Source: Sipunculus nudus (taxonomy: Eukaryota; Annelida; Sipuncula; Golfingiida; Sipunculidae). From it: a stretch of DNA of 64,000 bases. Below the pieces are notes generated by a model. That model worked only from the letters and a program-made list of their open reading frames with translations, made no database searches and was not told the DNA's origin. Both the position numbers and the translations under genes were made by a program. Location: NCBI GenBank assembly GCA_026874595.1, contig CM049316.1, positions 51,715,676 to 51,779,675 on the forward strand. The letters run 5' to 3'. Positions 32,034 to 46,503 of this stretch are shown here, piece after piece (positions within the stretch are counted from its first letter, which is position 1; each line of letters begins with the position of its first letter).

Positions 32034-34013
32034 GACTGGCACGTTTTGAAACCGTTGGAGCTACGAATCCGAAATTTGGCATACCATTAGATGTCCCCAA
32101 GATCTCCTACCAGACTGAAAACTTGGTCACTGCGACTTCCGTTTCTTTGAGAAATTAAGGAAAAACTTAAATTTTCTATTTAAAACCTATTATCACACTT
32201 CAGGACAGCATAATATCAAAACCACTTGTCTTTTTTTTTCTTCATTCTTACCATTAAAATTCCCCTTTGTAGTTCATGTGTACATGCCAGAAATTATAGT
32301 TCAGTATAACATACTTTATAAAAAGTTATTAAACCAAACATAATGCACTTTGTAAAAAATCAGAAAAGATATTTACCCACTTAACAGTATCATTGTAGAA
32401 GCTAGAGACTTTTTTCAGGGATATAACTTTATTTAATCAAGATTCAGTTGTAAACCCAAGATTAGATCTGAATTTTGTATATTTGTAAAGTTATGAGCAT
32501 AAATATCAAATCAGTACCTTACATTTTGCCCAGCTTCGACCATGGCACGTTTTTTTCCTGTAAGGACATTTTTAAATTTTCGCAGCAGTTATATGATTTA
32601 CAGATTTATATGTAAAATTCTGAAATTTGAAAATAAAAGCTTAAAAATTAGGGTAGTTATTTAAGTTTTTTCAGAGGCTCTATTGTATTCACTTGCATAA
32701 TGTCCAGCTGCAGGCAGGCCAATTCTGGTCACTGGAGGTTAGCTTTGCCAGAATACCTGATTTGTCACAGAGCCCTGGGAGAGATCCCCTGCTGTGACAC
32801 TCTGACAGGTGTAACGTTAACTTATTTTCATATCAAACCCACCCCCATCCCCACCAAGTGTTATGCAGTAATTGGTATTGTTTACACTATATTTCCTTAA
32901 TTGTAATGCCGTTTCCACTCCATTTATACATTTTTTTCCTTGAAATTGTAAACCAGAAGATGCACTGTTGTGGCAGTAGAGCATTTTTAAAGAATTCAAT
33001 TTTTCTGTTAAATAATTTAAACAAATTAAAATATAACTTAACCCATCAGTATGTATAAATTGATAACATATGAGCCAAATTATGTATAAATAAAGGCACA
33101 ATTTGAAAAAGTGAATTCTGAATCGAGTATTGATCCCAGATATTTATTGTTTTGCAAATCTAATGATATATTTTTGTGGTAAAAAAATAAATACATTTAT
33201 ATCCATATTGTGTTGTTATCTCACAAAATTGAGATATATGATGATGCAATTATAATTATAAAACTTTTATATTTAGCTTTATATGTTATATTTGGAATGT
33301 ATAAAAATTACAAATAAAAAAAAATTGTAATACAAATGTGAGGATCTGATGCAAACATTTGTTCATTATTTTTCTGCCTCAGCAGAATGAGAGATAAAGT
33401 GAACAGGTTTGTTTGTCTACCAGTCTATCTATCCGTTTTTTGCTCAGCTGACTGTAAGTCATCTGAGGTATAGGTATGGCGCTTTGTCCATCGTCCGTCT
33501 GGTTAAATATTTAGTAATTGGGACTGAACTTTTTATATCCTGTATAAGCACTGTTGAATTTAGTTATCTTGTATGTAGAGTATACAGAGGAGATGTAACT
33601 CCCAACATCAACCCCTCCCCCCCCCCCCCACACACACACACACCCCATCAAGTCCTTGCACCTGGGGACATTAGTTTTATTAATAAAATATTATAAGAAA
33701 ATAGATACAATTGAACAAATGTGTAAACAACTGAACTGTCAACAGTTATCAAAACGCCAACCAATGATCACGGTAATACGTAATAGTACAGATCATTTGT
33801 TCTCAAACTTCTCACATGCTCAACATTAGGAAACACATGGTCAGGTCACAAAATAATATTTGCAACAATTTCTTACTCATCAATACAATCATATTAACCA
33901 ACCATTGCCTAAATTACCTCTTCCTCTTCCTTTATCTCCATTTGATATATATTTTAGATTTATACCTACAAGGTCAACTTCAGCTGAGCACAGTGACCAA
34001 TGGGTCCCTTGTT
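32034..34013 (+). mobile_element. family A element, right part of the split copy
   Basis: Continues the element begun at 22425. It parallels 39190-41400 ('tttggcat', 'agatgtccccaagatctcctacca', 'ggtcactggaggttagctttgcca') and ends 'cagctgagcacagtgaccaa'...'cccttgtt'. At 33437-33500 a ~65-bp family A 5' end interrupts it. Non-coding. Confidence 0.65.
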
Positions 34014-34830
34014 ATTCATAAAGTTTTAATTTTTGGTAATTACTACTGGTTTATGGGGTATGAATCTGTTGAACAAATAAAATCATTACATAATTATATT
34101 ACTGGAAAATCCAAGATGGTGTCCAAATTGGCCACCAAGTTCTTAAAAATGGCCATAAATCATTTATTTTTCATCACAGAGTTGTAATTTTATTACCTAC
34201 TTTTGGGTTTTTCGATGTCCAGAAATCCATTGGAGCCAACAGAAACATCACTACTTATATGTCACTGACAAATCAAATTCCCTTTTTATCATAGAGTTGT
34301 TATTTATGTATCTTCTATGACATTTATTGGTTTGTGAGTAAACTGAAACCAAATAAAGCATCGCTGTGTAGTCATGTGACTGGCAAAGCATAGATGGCCA
34401 CAAAATGGCTGCCGATTACCTCATTTACATAACATGTTGCCAGGTCACTCTTATTATTATAATGCCTCAGTTTTGGTGTGTATATTTATTGCCAGAGTTA
34501 ATCATTTGCCCAGTGGTAAAATGTAAGGGAATAAACATGAACGTGCAGTTGACCTGTACTCTCTATAAGAGAGCATTCAAAATGTCAGCCGAATAATTTT
34601 ACACTAATATGGTTAGAAGGAGTTGCTGTTCAATCATTGACGACAGCTGATGACAATTTCTTATTCATCAATACAAACCAGTCATATAAATCAACCATGG
34701 CCTATATTACCTCTTCCTCACACACTTTATCTCCATTCTATATTATTTTAGATTTTTACCTACAAGGTCAACTTCAGCTGAGCACAGTTACCCACGGATC
34801 CTAGTTCACAAGAATTATCCTACGGTAGGT
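34014..34830 (+). repeat. second family A 3' region
   Basis: 'caatttcttattcatcaata' to 'ctgagcacagttacccacgg' (34660-34800) repeats 33868-34010, so two 3' ends lie in tandem. Confidence 0.5.
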
Positions 34831-35394
34831 TTTTCTCAATTGTATAAGATTAGATTTGGTTCATTGGTTTTTGGTAGAGTCATAGAGAGCTGAAGTTGGT
34901 CTTGTGGCCATTAGCCTATTTAAATTGAGGGCTGCAATAGCCTTCTTCTGAAAAACTGTTGTTTCAACTTCTGTAACATTAGTGATTCTTAGGTGCCTTT
35001 GTTCAAGTACTTAAAGGATTTTGACAGAATTATTGGACCTTTAACAATGAATGGACTGTGAGATAATTTGGTAAACAAAGCTAGTAGATTTATTGTATTT
35101 ACAAACAGCTCTTTGGTTTTATAAGCAGAGCGGTACAAGCAATATAAATAATTAGTTTCCTTATCCAGATTATGTGTAAGATAAATCCTTGAATAAAATA
35201 TTTTTGAATTCTGATTTTGCTTTCAATAGGTATCTGTTATCATTCTAAACATCATGTCAAAATTTTGATTTATCTATAAATAGCTTGGCAGACTGCTAAT
35301 TATTTTAGATTTGGCAACCATTATTATTCTAATTTATTATTCTTATAAATAGAGCATAGAGCCTGGCGGCGCCAGCCGAGTTTATCGGAAGGCG
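34831..35394. other. AT-rich, no gene seen
   Basis: Nothing recognised. Confidence 0.4.
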
Positions 35395-36290
35395 CCGCTG
35401 ATATTAGGCTCTTTACACAGCGCTTTACCTATAGGCCTACTACCTATATCGTTAGCGCTGTTTGTTTTGACCTCATATCCTGAATCGCTTCACCAGAGGG
35501 AGCACTGCATTTTGGTCCAATCAGATGAGACCCTGTGCTGGGAGACACGACCTCTATGATTGGCTAAAATAATCACATGATTAATAAATGGCAAATATAA
35601 ATGTTGGTTAAAACTTTAAAGGGGTTGAAGAGGCTACTGTGTATGAGCTAGACCACAAACTGATTCCATAAATATTTGTGGTCCTCTAGACTCCATGTAA
35701 ACAATGCCCGATATGCGACACACAACTGATGCGACAAGGAATGTCCATGATTTTAGGACGCATTTCCAGCAAAACGGTCTACCAGCCAAGCGGGGAATAC
35801 ATGGAGCCAATGTTGTTCATTGCGTTTTGAGTGACAGCTCATCGCCCCGGCAACCGTTTGAACAGGCCACAGACACAGAGAGAATGGCCCGACAGGTGGT
35901 TTGCACACGTCCTTGAGCACAAAGATGCCCGGCCAGTGAGCTGTAATCGAAACAAAATGTAACAACAAAGGCTCCGTTCACACCTCGCTGGCTGGTTTCA
36001 AGTTTGCTGACAACGGATACATGACTACGCTAACATAGTCGTAATGTCATAATCGAATCGGTCGATGATGCGAGAATGCAGAGGTAGCAATTGAAATTCG
36101 AATGTTAGGAGTCTTAGAAATACTAAGAGTAACCATAAAACTGTCATCAAGCGGCGCTTGAAGCGCAGCTCTGGGCGGAGCACCTGGTGCCTAAATGTAT
36201 CATAAACGGTCAAACCAGGCAGCAGGAAAATCAGTAGCTTCTTTAGAAGCGCATGATTTCCGCTGCTTCGGGAGCATACGCTGATATTTA
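35395..36290 (+). promoter_or_regulatory. GC-rich promoter-like block, copy 2
   Basis: Paralogue of 20325-21050 with an extra ~200 bp (35560-35780) containing ATTGG and 'tgatgcgacaaggaatgtcc'. It keeps GGGCGG near 36172. No coding exon follows: similarity stops at 'cttcgggagca', just before the region that in copy 1 leads to the ATG. Confidence 0.45.
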
Positions 36291-37430
36291 ATTTAGCCGA
36301 AGTTTCGCTTGCCTTTTTTTCTTGTCGTTCAAAGGAAACGTTGTGATTGTTTAAATATGAAATTGTTGGCTTATGAAAACCATCAGAATAAATTGTATTC
36401 AATATTTTATCACAAACTAGTTAAATGTAAAATGGATGCAATAAATCACATAATATAGATAACTTGTATAAATAAAGTATGGTAACATCGCTTTCAGGTC
36501 ATTTGAAACCAGCTGACATATTGCAAGCCGAATTTAACCACGAAACTCGGCTTACTACAAAAGTCTGCCGTCTTTTTGTCCAAGCCAGCCGCCTTTGTGT
36601 AAGTGGCGCCACCTGCAGTTTATATTGTTACATCAGTCACATGATCAATATGCCTGTACTTTAGTGCTGACGGATAACAGACAAAAGATAATGTGGGCAA
36701 ACACGTCATCAAAATTTGTGATAAGAAAATCTGAAAGGTCTGTAAAGTCAATCTTTTTAGTAAGTAGGAATTTATCTAAATCCATAAACATTTTCTGTAT
36801 GGTAAAGTTGTCTATATAACCCGGTCATGGCGTAAGTATTTGTTAGCTAATAAAATGTGTAAAATAAAGTTAATCCCATCCAACAATACTGGAAAATTGG
36901 AACCAAAATAATCAAGGCTTATCTGCTATGTCACACACCAAAAGGAATGGTCTTTCCAGGTTCTTTCTCAAACGGTCAACTGAACCAGCTGTATTAATTA
37001 CCATTCACGTTGATCAGCGTATCAAATGTCCTGGTTTGTTTTCTGGGCTTCACCACGGCAGATACACATCGGCTGCTTACAAGTCCTTCTGTAAACACAA
37101 CTCACAAGTCCGTTAGTGAGATTACGTTGGTTGCCCGCAGACTCTGACATACAATATACACCAGGAAATCGTCCGTCAGCTGATCAGTTCACGGACGACG
37201 TCGGACCCTCCTCTGGGCCGACAAACTGTCAGGCTACACAATCTAGCGCACTGACTTAGGAAATTGTGCTTTACTTTCGCGTTTCCAGCTATATACTGAT
37301 GCCTAAGTCGGATATCCCGGAGTCTACAGTCTACAGTAAACAATGTAATTTTAGGGAACCGACTTGACTTAACACCGGCAAGAACCAATTCTCGAGGGAG
37401 GGTATAATACTGAAGTATAAAACGCTCATC
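36291..37430. other. no gene recognised
   Basis: Moderate GC. The open frame on the minus strand at 37176-37448 is unrecognised. Confidence 0.35.
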
Positions 37431-37735
37431 AGCGCGCTGATCAGTCACCTTTCAATTCAAGCATTAATTGAGGCCAATTTTCTCCCATATAACAACCTCC
37501 GACTATTTTGTGATTATATATGATTAAAAGACACCTTTCCTAGGCGTATTTACAAACATATGCATATATTTTTATTGTGTATATAAATATACATGAAACG
37601 CAAACTAACTGCCAGTGATTATTTCGCTGATCAGCTGCGCCCTTTTAATCCAAGCATTAATTTCAGGCAAATTGGCCCCTATATAACAACCTCTGACTAT
37701 TATGTGATTAAGTGTCATTTAACGACGCATATTCT
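37431..37735 (+). repeat. two ~195-bp direct copies with 'tataacaacctc'
   Basis: 'gctgatcag', 'aagcattaatt', 'caaatt' or 'caattt', and 'cnatataacaacctcngacta' recur at 37438-37525 and 37628-37715. A third 'tatttcgctgatcagc' lies at 37819. The TATATAA in the second copy could be promoter-like, but no gene follows. Confidence 0.5.
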
Positions 37736-38483
37736 ATCTATAAGTATTTCATATTTACAAAACTACGAGTACAATTTTAATGTGTTACTGTTTATGCGTG
37801 AAACCTTTCTACCACTTACTATTTCGCTGATCAGCAAACTGCGCTATCGCTTGACACTGATAAAGAGCTCCTCGGCAATGATTTACGTACTTCTTGACCA
37901 AGATACCTGTCACGAGTGATTGTACATAATGGTAACATAGAGGACTCACAGTTGTTTTACTTACTTCCTGTGAAAACCGAATGATTGCCAATACATCGCC
38001 CTTACCAGACTTCCACATACAACTATAAATTATCCGGTAGGGGTCGCTGCTGTAATTTGTCGGCAGGTGTTCACCGGTTAGGTGAGATAAATAGCTGAGA
38101 TATGCACTAAGTATTAAAGTATATATAATTTTAATTCATTAAAAATTCAAAATGTTAAATGAAATCAGTACCTTGAATATTAATGTAAATTATTAAGCAT
38201 TCAATTGACCATCTATAAACTATTTCTTTCCTAATGAGCCAGTGCAATTTTACAAGCCACAGATAAGTGGTCTAAAATAGAATTAGTGAAAAGTTTATTA
38301 AAGTATCACAGATAACATATAACAGTATAAAAAAAGTACACGCATGATTTTCAAAAAAAGGACTATGTGAAATCCCCAATACAAAATTGAAACTATCAAA
38401 AAGGGAAAGGAATTGGGATTATAATAAATTCAAAATTAAGTTTTTTGCAACAAATGGCAAACTAGATTACCATTGCCAACTCC

Positions 38484-38487
<4 letters not shown>
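37736..38487. other. AT-rich, no gene seen
   Basis: Nothing recognised. Confidence 0.4.

Positions 38488-38560
<73 letters not shown>
38488..38560. repeat. (TA)n microsatellite
   Basis: About 73 bases of TA. Confidence 0.95.
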
Positions 38561-38565
<5 letters not shown>

Positions 38566-38950
38566 TCATTCATTGTGCTTTCGGGATTGAATTTTTTAGT
38601 TACTCATATTTTAATTTGAGCTTATTTATTTAGCGAATTAATGCCTGTAATGCTTCAAATCTATCCTTAATAGTTCAAAGGTCATAAAAAATAACCTTCC
38701 TCTTGTCATAATAAAAGACCGATTATCCTCTTATTTTTATAAAGAACTGTACGTATAGCCAAAGGATTTTTCACTCTTAATGTGTGATATAATCGTTCTT
38801 TAAAAACTTCCACAAGGTTCTTTACATCCCTTTTATTTTCCTCTTATGTGCGTTTAAATTATGGGTCGCCAAAATCTTTTTTAATACCGTTATATAGATA
38901 ATTTGATCAATTTAGACAAGATGTTCATGATTACTCCTCTTTAAATCCCA

Positions 38951-39054
<104 letters not shown>

Positions 39055-39112
39055 AGTTGAAGTAACGTCACAGAATGACTCCACCTAAACCATCATTATC
39101 GGAATGCATTTT

Positions 39113-42095
39113 TTAGCTCAGCTGACTATAAGTCATCTGAGCTACAGTCGTTGTCCATTGTCCGTCGTCCGTCTGTCCGTCCGTCCGTAGATGTGGCACG
39201 TTTTGAAACCGTAATATCTAGGAATCCAAAATTTGGCATAATGTTAGATGTCCCCAAGATCTCCTACCAAGCCGAAAACTGGGTCTTTGCGACTTCGTTC
39301 CTTTGAGAAATTAAGGAAAAACCTCATTTTTTTATTAAAAACCTATGAACACACTTCAGGACTGCCTAATATCAAAACCACTCATCTTTTTTTCCTCATA
39401 GTTACCATAAATAATTCTCTATATAGTTCCTATGTACATGCCAGTCTGTATTAGGTCTGTATTATATAATTTAAAAAAGTTTTGGGCCCAAACATAATGC
39501 ATTATGTAAATTATAAGGAAAGAAATTTGATCACTTAACACAAAACTTGTTAAAGCTAAGAACTTTTTCCAGTAATATAACTTTTATTAATCAAAATTAA
39601 ATTGTATACCCAAAATTAGATCAAAATCTTTTAAATTTTTTAAAATATAAGCAAAAAAAAAAAATTGGTACCTTTTTTATTTTTGCCAAAATTTGACCAT
39701 GGCACGTTTTTTTTCCCCTGTAACTGCTGTGGATTTAATTTTTTCTTAGCATGTTTTTGTTAGCATTTCAACTGTTAACATTGAAAATTTGAAACCAGTT
39801 GATCAAAAACTGTAGATTTTATTCAAGTTTTCAAGCACCATATCTCATATTGTTAACATCCAGCTAGTGTTGTGCAGCTCAGCTCCCCAGCTTCAGCTCT
39901 AAGTTCCTTAAATTAGGCATACAGTAAGTAAAATCCCCTACCATGCCAAGAATTTGGTCACTAGGGCTTAATTCCTTCGAGATATTAATGAAAAACTTCA
40001 TTTTTTCATTAAAAACCCATTGTTACACTTCAGGACTGCCTAATATCAAAACCACTGATCTGACTTTGATCATAAATAATATACATATTTTTTTATACAT
40101 TCGCTATGCACATGCCAGAAATGATGTCAGTATTGTGTAATTGTTTTAAGTTATGGGCCCAAACATAATGGACTTTGTAAAAAATCAAGAAAATATTTAC
40201 TCACGTTACATGAAAATTATTGAAGCTAGAGATTTTTTTTCAAGTATATAACTTTGTTTAATTAAGATTCAATTGTATACCCAAAATTAGATCTGTATTT
40301 TGTAAATTTTATAAGTTATTAGCATAAACATAAAATCAGTACCTTAAATTTTACCCAACTTTGACGAAGGCACTTTTTTTTCCTGTGAGTACTGTTGATT
40401 TAATTTTCTCAGCATGTAAACATAAGTATTTAATTTGTTTAAATCTGAAATATGAAACTAAAAGGTTGAAAATTAGGCTAGTTATTGAATTTTATCTTGA
40501 GGCTCTATTGTAGTCACTTGCTTTGTTCCAGATGCAGGTAGGCCACTCCAGTCACTGGAAGTCAGCTATGCCAGGGTTCCTGATTTGTTACAGTCACTGG
40601 GGGAGATCCCCTGCTGTGACAGGTGTACAATTGTTCTCATATCACACCCCCTCCTCCCCCCCCCCCCCCCAATGAATATATAAATATACATTGGTATGCA
40701 TGATGTGGTGTTATATGACAAAATTGAGATTTATGATGATGCAATTTAGAATTATGAATCAACGTTTGTATTCAGAAATATATGTTATATTGGAAATGTA
40801 TACAAATTAAACTTAAAATAAAAAATGAGGATCTAATACAAACATGTGTTTATTATTTTCGAGCCTCAGCAGAATTGGAGATCAGGCTTTGTTTGCCCTG
40901 AATGTATATGCAAAACAGTTGTTAATCCCACCTTCCCCCCCCCCCCCCCCCCCCGGCTGTCATTGATCCTTTGCACCTCACCGTCACCTGTGCACTAGGA
41001 CATTTGTTATTATTGCAAATGTGTACAATTTTTTTTATTTGAAAGATAATTGGATTAGAAAAATTAAGATCTAATATTGAAACATATTCTTGTCTCAGGA
41101 GAATAAACATAAAGTGATCAGCTCTGTCTGTCCATTATCTCTCAATTATCATTAAATATATATATTAATTATGAAATTTTTCCTTTAAGCACTGTTGAAA
41201 TTACTTTCATATGCTGTATGTGTATAGATTTAAGCTATTAAAGTCTGAAATTTGAAAGCAACTTATGTATTCAGATGTGTAATATTGCAGATGAAAAACT
41301 TTAAAATATTAAAATATATTATCAGCTTTGTTTGTCTAACAGTCTGTCTGTCCTTTTTTAAATATTATGTAATTATGAATGAACTATTTAATCCGGTAAG
41401 TATTGTTGAATTAAGTGGAAATCCTATATGTATATACACTATATTAATACAGAGATGTTGTAACTCCCATCATTCCAGCCCCCCCCCCCCCCCCCCCCAC
41501 CACCACCACCACCACCACCAAGTCCTTGCATCTGGGGACTGGGGACATCAGTGTTATATTGCAACTATATACATTTTATAAAATAAAAATACATATATTT
41601 AATAATATATATCATGTAAAATAGATCCAATTGAGCAAATGTGTAAACTACTGAACTGTCAACAATTTATCAAAAAGCCAGCCAATGATCATGGTAATAA
41701 TATACATCTTATGTTCACAAACTGCTCACATGCTTCAATTTTGACATTAGAGAATGCATGGTTTGGTCACAAAATTTTATTTGCAACAATTTCTTACTCA
41801 TCAATACAAACCAATCATGTCAACCAGCCATGATATGGCATATATTACCTTTTCCTCTTAGACTTGAACTCCATTTGATATTATTTTAGATTTTTACTTT
41901 CAAGGATAACTTCAGCTGTCTTGAATGTTTACATAAAGTCATTGGTTAACAGTGTTCTAGGCTGTTACATAACACCTTCACTCCTTGCCTACAGCTTCTG
42001 TGAGTGTCTGGGTCAGGCTGGGTCAGGCAGTAATTACCAGAGAGCCTTTCTCCTCTCTCTCTTTCCCTTTCTCTTTTTCTCTGGCAGTCTAGCTC

Positions 42096-42127
<32 letters not shown>

Positions 42128-43630
42128 ACCCCTATGCCTCCCTTCCTCTCTCCAACCCATTCTGTTGACAGGTACTATAAACCTGATTTATTAGATATAT
42201 ATGTTGATGCAATTAAGAAATGTGAATCAACTGAAATATTCACATATATATGTTATACTCTAAATGTATAGATACATTTTCAAACCTGGAAAAAATGATG
42301 TTTTAAAAAAAGGAATTTATGTATAAATTGTTCATAATTTCCTGGCTCAGAAGAAGGGGAATTAAAATAATTTGCTTTGTTTCTCTAGCTTTCTACATGT
42401 TTTAAATATTTAATAATTATGAATAAACTTTTTTTTTTCCTGTAAGCACTGATTAATTAAATTTCATATCCTGTACGTATATACAAGGGTATTGTAACTC
42501 CCACCATCCCCTTCCCCCACCCCACTAAGTCCTTGCTCTTGGCACTGTGAACAATAGTTCTATTGCTATAGCATAAAATTTAATAATTTGAAGAAAATAT
42601 ATACAGAGAGACAGAGGCGTTGTAACTCCCATCATAAACCCCCCATCCCTTTCCATTAAGTCCTTCTGCCTGTGGAGTGGGGACTTTATAGCAACTGTAT
42701 ACATATAATAAAATAGAAAAAAAGTTAATAAAGAAATTGGATCTCATTAGACAAATGTGTAAAATGTTGAACTGTCAACAGCCTGTCAAAAAGTTATCCA
42801 ATGGAAACGCATGGACATATCTTAAAATATTATTTGCAACAATTTCTTCAATCATATCAACCAACCATGGCCTAGATTACCTCTTTCTCTCAGACTTTAT
42901 CTACATTTCATAATATTTTAGATTTTAACCTTCCAGGTGTTTAAGTACTGTTGAATGCTCCGTCCCTCTCTCTCTATCTCCTTTTCTCTCTACATCCAAC
43001 CCTCCTTGCTGCCCACACTGTTTCCTTCTCCGAACCCCATCCCAATGTCAGCCTCAGTAAACGAGAACAAGATGAATCAGATATATTCATATTTTATATA
43101 TTGTATAACTATTTGTTACCTATGTACGTGCCAGAAATTATGTCAATATTGTGTAATATGTAGACGTGGTGGGCATCAATATAATGTACCTTGTCAAGAC
43201 CTAAGAGATATAATGTTATACAGTCACAATTCGTTAATCCCCTCTTCAGCATAGTTAATCATAACATTATATCTGTCAAATTGAAATCTTGCGGACTTTC
43301 ATACACTATAGATCCTTCAACAAATAGCCTTATCATCATTCTACCACTGCTTAGTGTACTGTCATTGCATTCATATTTGCTCAAATATATCACTATTTTC
43401 AACAGCTCCCAAATAAATAAAAAATTAACCACTATATTTACTCCATATTAATCCATTAGTCAGGTAATTTCATACATCATTTACTCACATATTACATTAT
43501 ATTCCTTTATAATAGCCTAACATGCACATGATATTCATAAGGTTTGTCGACTAAATATAGTATCACAATGGTGATACATTTATAGTCCAAAAACGATCAG
43601 CTGAGCGCCGTGACCCATGGGTCCCTTGTT
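39113..43630 (+). mobile_element. long family A element, apparently both ends present
   Basis: 5' end TTTTAGCTCAGCTGACT with its hairpin partner, then CGTCC repeats. 3' end 'cagctgagcgccgtgaccca' plus 'tgggtcccttgtt'. 4.5 kb, AT-rich, with at least three internal units each carrying a poly(C) tract and 'aagtccttgcacctgggga'. No protein-coding capacity was recognised. It serves as the empty-site reference for elements in 1.2-8 kb (3' half) and for the Harbinger insertion (5' end). Confidence 0.7.
41479..41520. repeat. poly(C) plus (CAC)n
   Basis: About 20 C followed by CAC repeats, one of several C tracts in this element (also 40648-40670 and 40936-40955). Confidence 0.9.
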
Positions 43631-45792
43631 TTTCATTAATACAACAGGACATTTCCATAATTGTGTAAAAATGTCCGTATATCTATTGCTTTTACACCGT
43701 CACTTATATATTTTTCTAAAATGATTGAAGTAGGAATGCTTTTCATAGTTTTGGAATATATATAGCTCAGACTATTAACACATAAATATACTGAGCACTA
43801 GAAAGGTTGAAGGAGTAATTACTTTTAATTACAACACTATTGTAAATCATCACGGTTATTTTTAACTTTTAATGGTAGTGAATGTCGATGAACGGTGTTG
43901 AAACAGAATGGTTACAGGATGGATGAAACATCTATTCTACAAACTGGCATTGTTATTCAGAATAACATCTTTTTGATAGGGATTAATGTGTTATGTATTT
44001 TTAAATATTAAACTTTTAAAATATTTTTTCTAAGAGAAGTCTGCATGCTTTAAGTAATACTTTTACCAATGATTTCATTTATTTTGATTCAACACAGTTC
44101 TCCTTCTTCAACACCGATACATATTTAAAATAGGCAAAATTTTAAGAAATAAAATGACTTAGAAACATATTAGAAAATGACTTTATCGCCAACATTTTTA
44201 TTGACCGAGATAGATTGCTATATTTTCCTTCTATTTATTGCATTATACCTTCTGCGGGTTGCAGGTTAGAACACATTAAGATTAAAAATACGCAATTTAC
44301 AGGGTTAAAATATATTTTTATACAGCACATCGTACAAGTGAACCTTTCTTATTTTGTTTCTATATTAATTATGCGAGACCGCGAAATTGGCATGGAAATA
44401 TTCAACTAAATCTTTCATAAATATAATTTCCAAGCATGCACTGCTTAAAGTCCGAAACGGTGTTGAAATTAATAATACAATTAGGGCATTAAATTAGCCA
44501 AAACTAAAAGCGCGCTGATTAGCGAATTATATCCTCCCACAGGGGACTGTGCTGAAACCAACATCAAATAAAACACCTGGGTTCTGAAAACCTACATTCC
44601 CACGCTAACATCGATGCATATTACTGCATATTAATACAATAAATAATAGAAACAGTCACCTGGTTATACTATCCTTACTTGAATGTGCAATACCATAATA
44701 ATAAAATAAACAAGTCACAGTTCTGTGGTGACAGCCAGTCTCACGAAGATATTAAGGTTGAAGTGGGTTTTCTTATGTGTCTTTTACCATGGGGGCGGGC
44801 GTACATGGCATTTTGGCTCGCAGAAACAGGTAAACAAAGGAGCCACCTACAGTTTACATACATATAACAGTGACATGACCAATAACTAAAATTTAGGGAC
44901 TTTCGCCATTTCCCGAACCATCTAGGAGCGGTGGTCGGGGTTAGAATGGAGTATTGACCTGTTAAGACATTTCCCATATATTTAATGCCAGAAGGCTTCA
45001 CGATCCCATCACACTATACCCCTGATAGGTAACCTGTATGGTATCCTGGTGGGGTTGGGTTGGCTGTTTTTAGATAATCCAGCTCTAGTTGGTGCTACGC
45101 ATCCAACAGCACTGCACTGCACAGTGACGGTCTTTGTCCGTCATCTGTCTGTCTGGCTGTAAACAGGGCACAAATCAATACTCAGGCCAAGGAAGTTCTA
45201 ACTCCAGGTTTTTTTTTGTTTTTTTTTTAACAAACAAACTGGGCCTGGAGTCATGATAAGTCACAATTGATCAGTCGTATCAATGGTGGAATCAAAATAT
45301 TGGCTTAGTGTATTTCAAAAAAAAAAAATTAAAAAGTTGTGTTTTACATGATTATGATTAAATATATCCTTTACTACGGAGTCAGGTGGTGCAAAATACC
45401 TCCTCTCGTTTCCTCGGCAGCAGTTTTCGTGAGAAAAGCGATTGTTAGCTATAGGTTCAACAGCTGCCATGGAGGTATCTCAGACTTGTACCCATGCATG
45501 GGGGCCCTTCATGTTATGTTTATAAATAATAGCATGAGTCTCCATATATTCATGCAGAAAAAGCACCTTCTTTTGATTCACTAATTTATAGTAATTATAC
45601 TGTAGACTTGTACCTTGGGCTTTTTTTTACAGTTTATTCTTTGTTGCCCTACAGTGGGTAAATCTGTGCCGGTTGTAAGTCCAAAGCAGTCTTGCATATC
45701 GTTTCTGTGAGGATTTGTTTAATGGAGTGATATTTGGGAAATATTGTGATAAAAAAGGCCTTTGTTATCAAATATCACGCTATGAAGATGTG
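43631..45792. other. no gene recognised
   Basis: AT-rich. Family B-like words ('gtatcctggtgg', 'gccacctacagtttacat') occur near 44830-45060. No convincing exon. Confidence 0.4.
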
Positions 45793-45795
45793 TAA

Positions 45796-46443
45796 AGTAG
45801 GCCGCACACAAAGCGGACGAGACGAGACGAGATCGGACCGGACTTGAATCTGGTCCGATCCACTCAGTTTGCGGCACCTTGCGGACCGGACTGCCAGTCC
45901 GGGACCGCTCCGGACCCAGTCCTGAGCGATCCTGACCATATCAAAATGTTTTGATATTTCAGGATCGGTCTTGAGTGGTCCGGTCTGGTCCGCTTGAGTC
46001 CGCTCTGTTTGCGGCGGTTTTAGACCTGCACAGGAGCAACTCAGGATCGGTATAGCTTTAAATTATTAAAATTAGCTTATTTAGCCGGAATTGACATAAA
46101 ATTTTGTTATGGTATTTTGCATATTAAAAACTAGTATATTATATACTGTAAATGTTTTTTTTCTGAGCTTCATTCAAACATTAATAGACAAATTATTTTA
46201 AAAGATTATCTTAATTATAATAAATCTGTATTGTACGTTACAAATCTCTGAAGAATCATTCTTATATATTTAAGTATATAAATAATTACTCATTGTTGGA
46301 AGGGACTTCTTACTATTCGAAGGATAGAGTTCAACCACGTCAAAGCCAAAGAAAAAGCATTGTCGCTTATCTGGAATGTCTTCGAACCATTTGGTGACCG
46401 ATTTAGAGCTTTTATATATAATAATTATATATTTTTTACCGGA

Positions 46444-46503
<60 letters not shown>

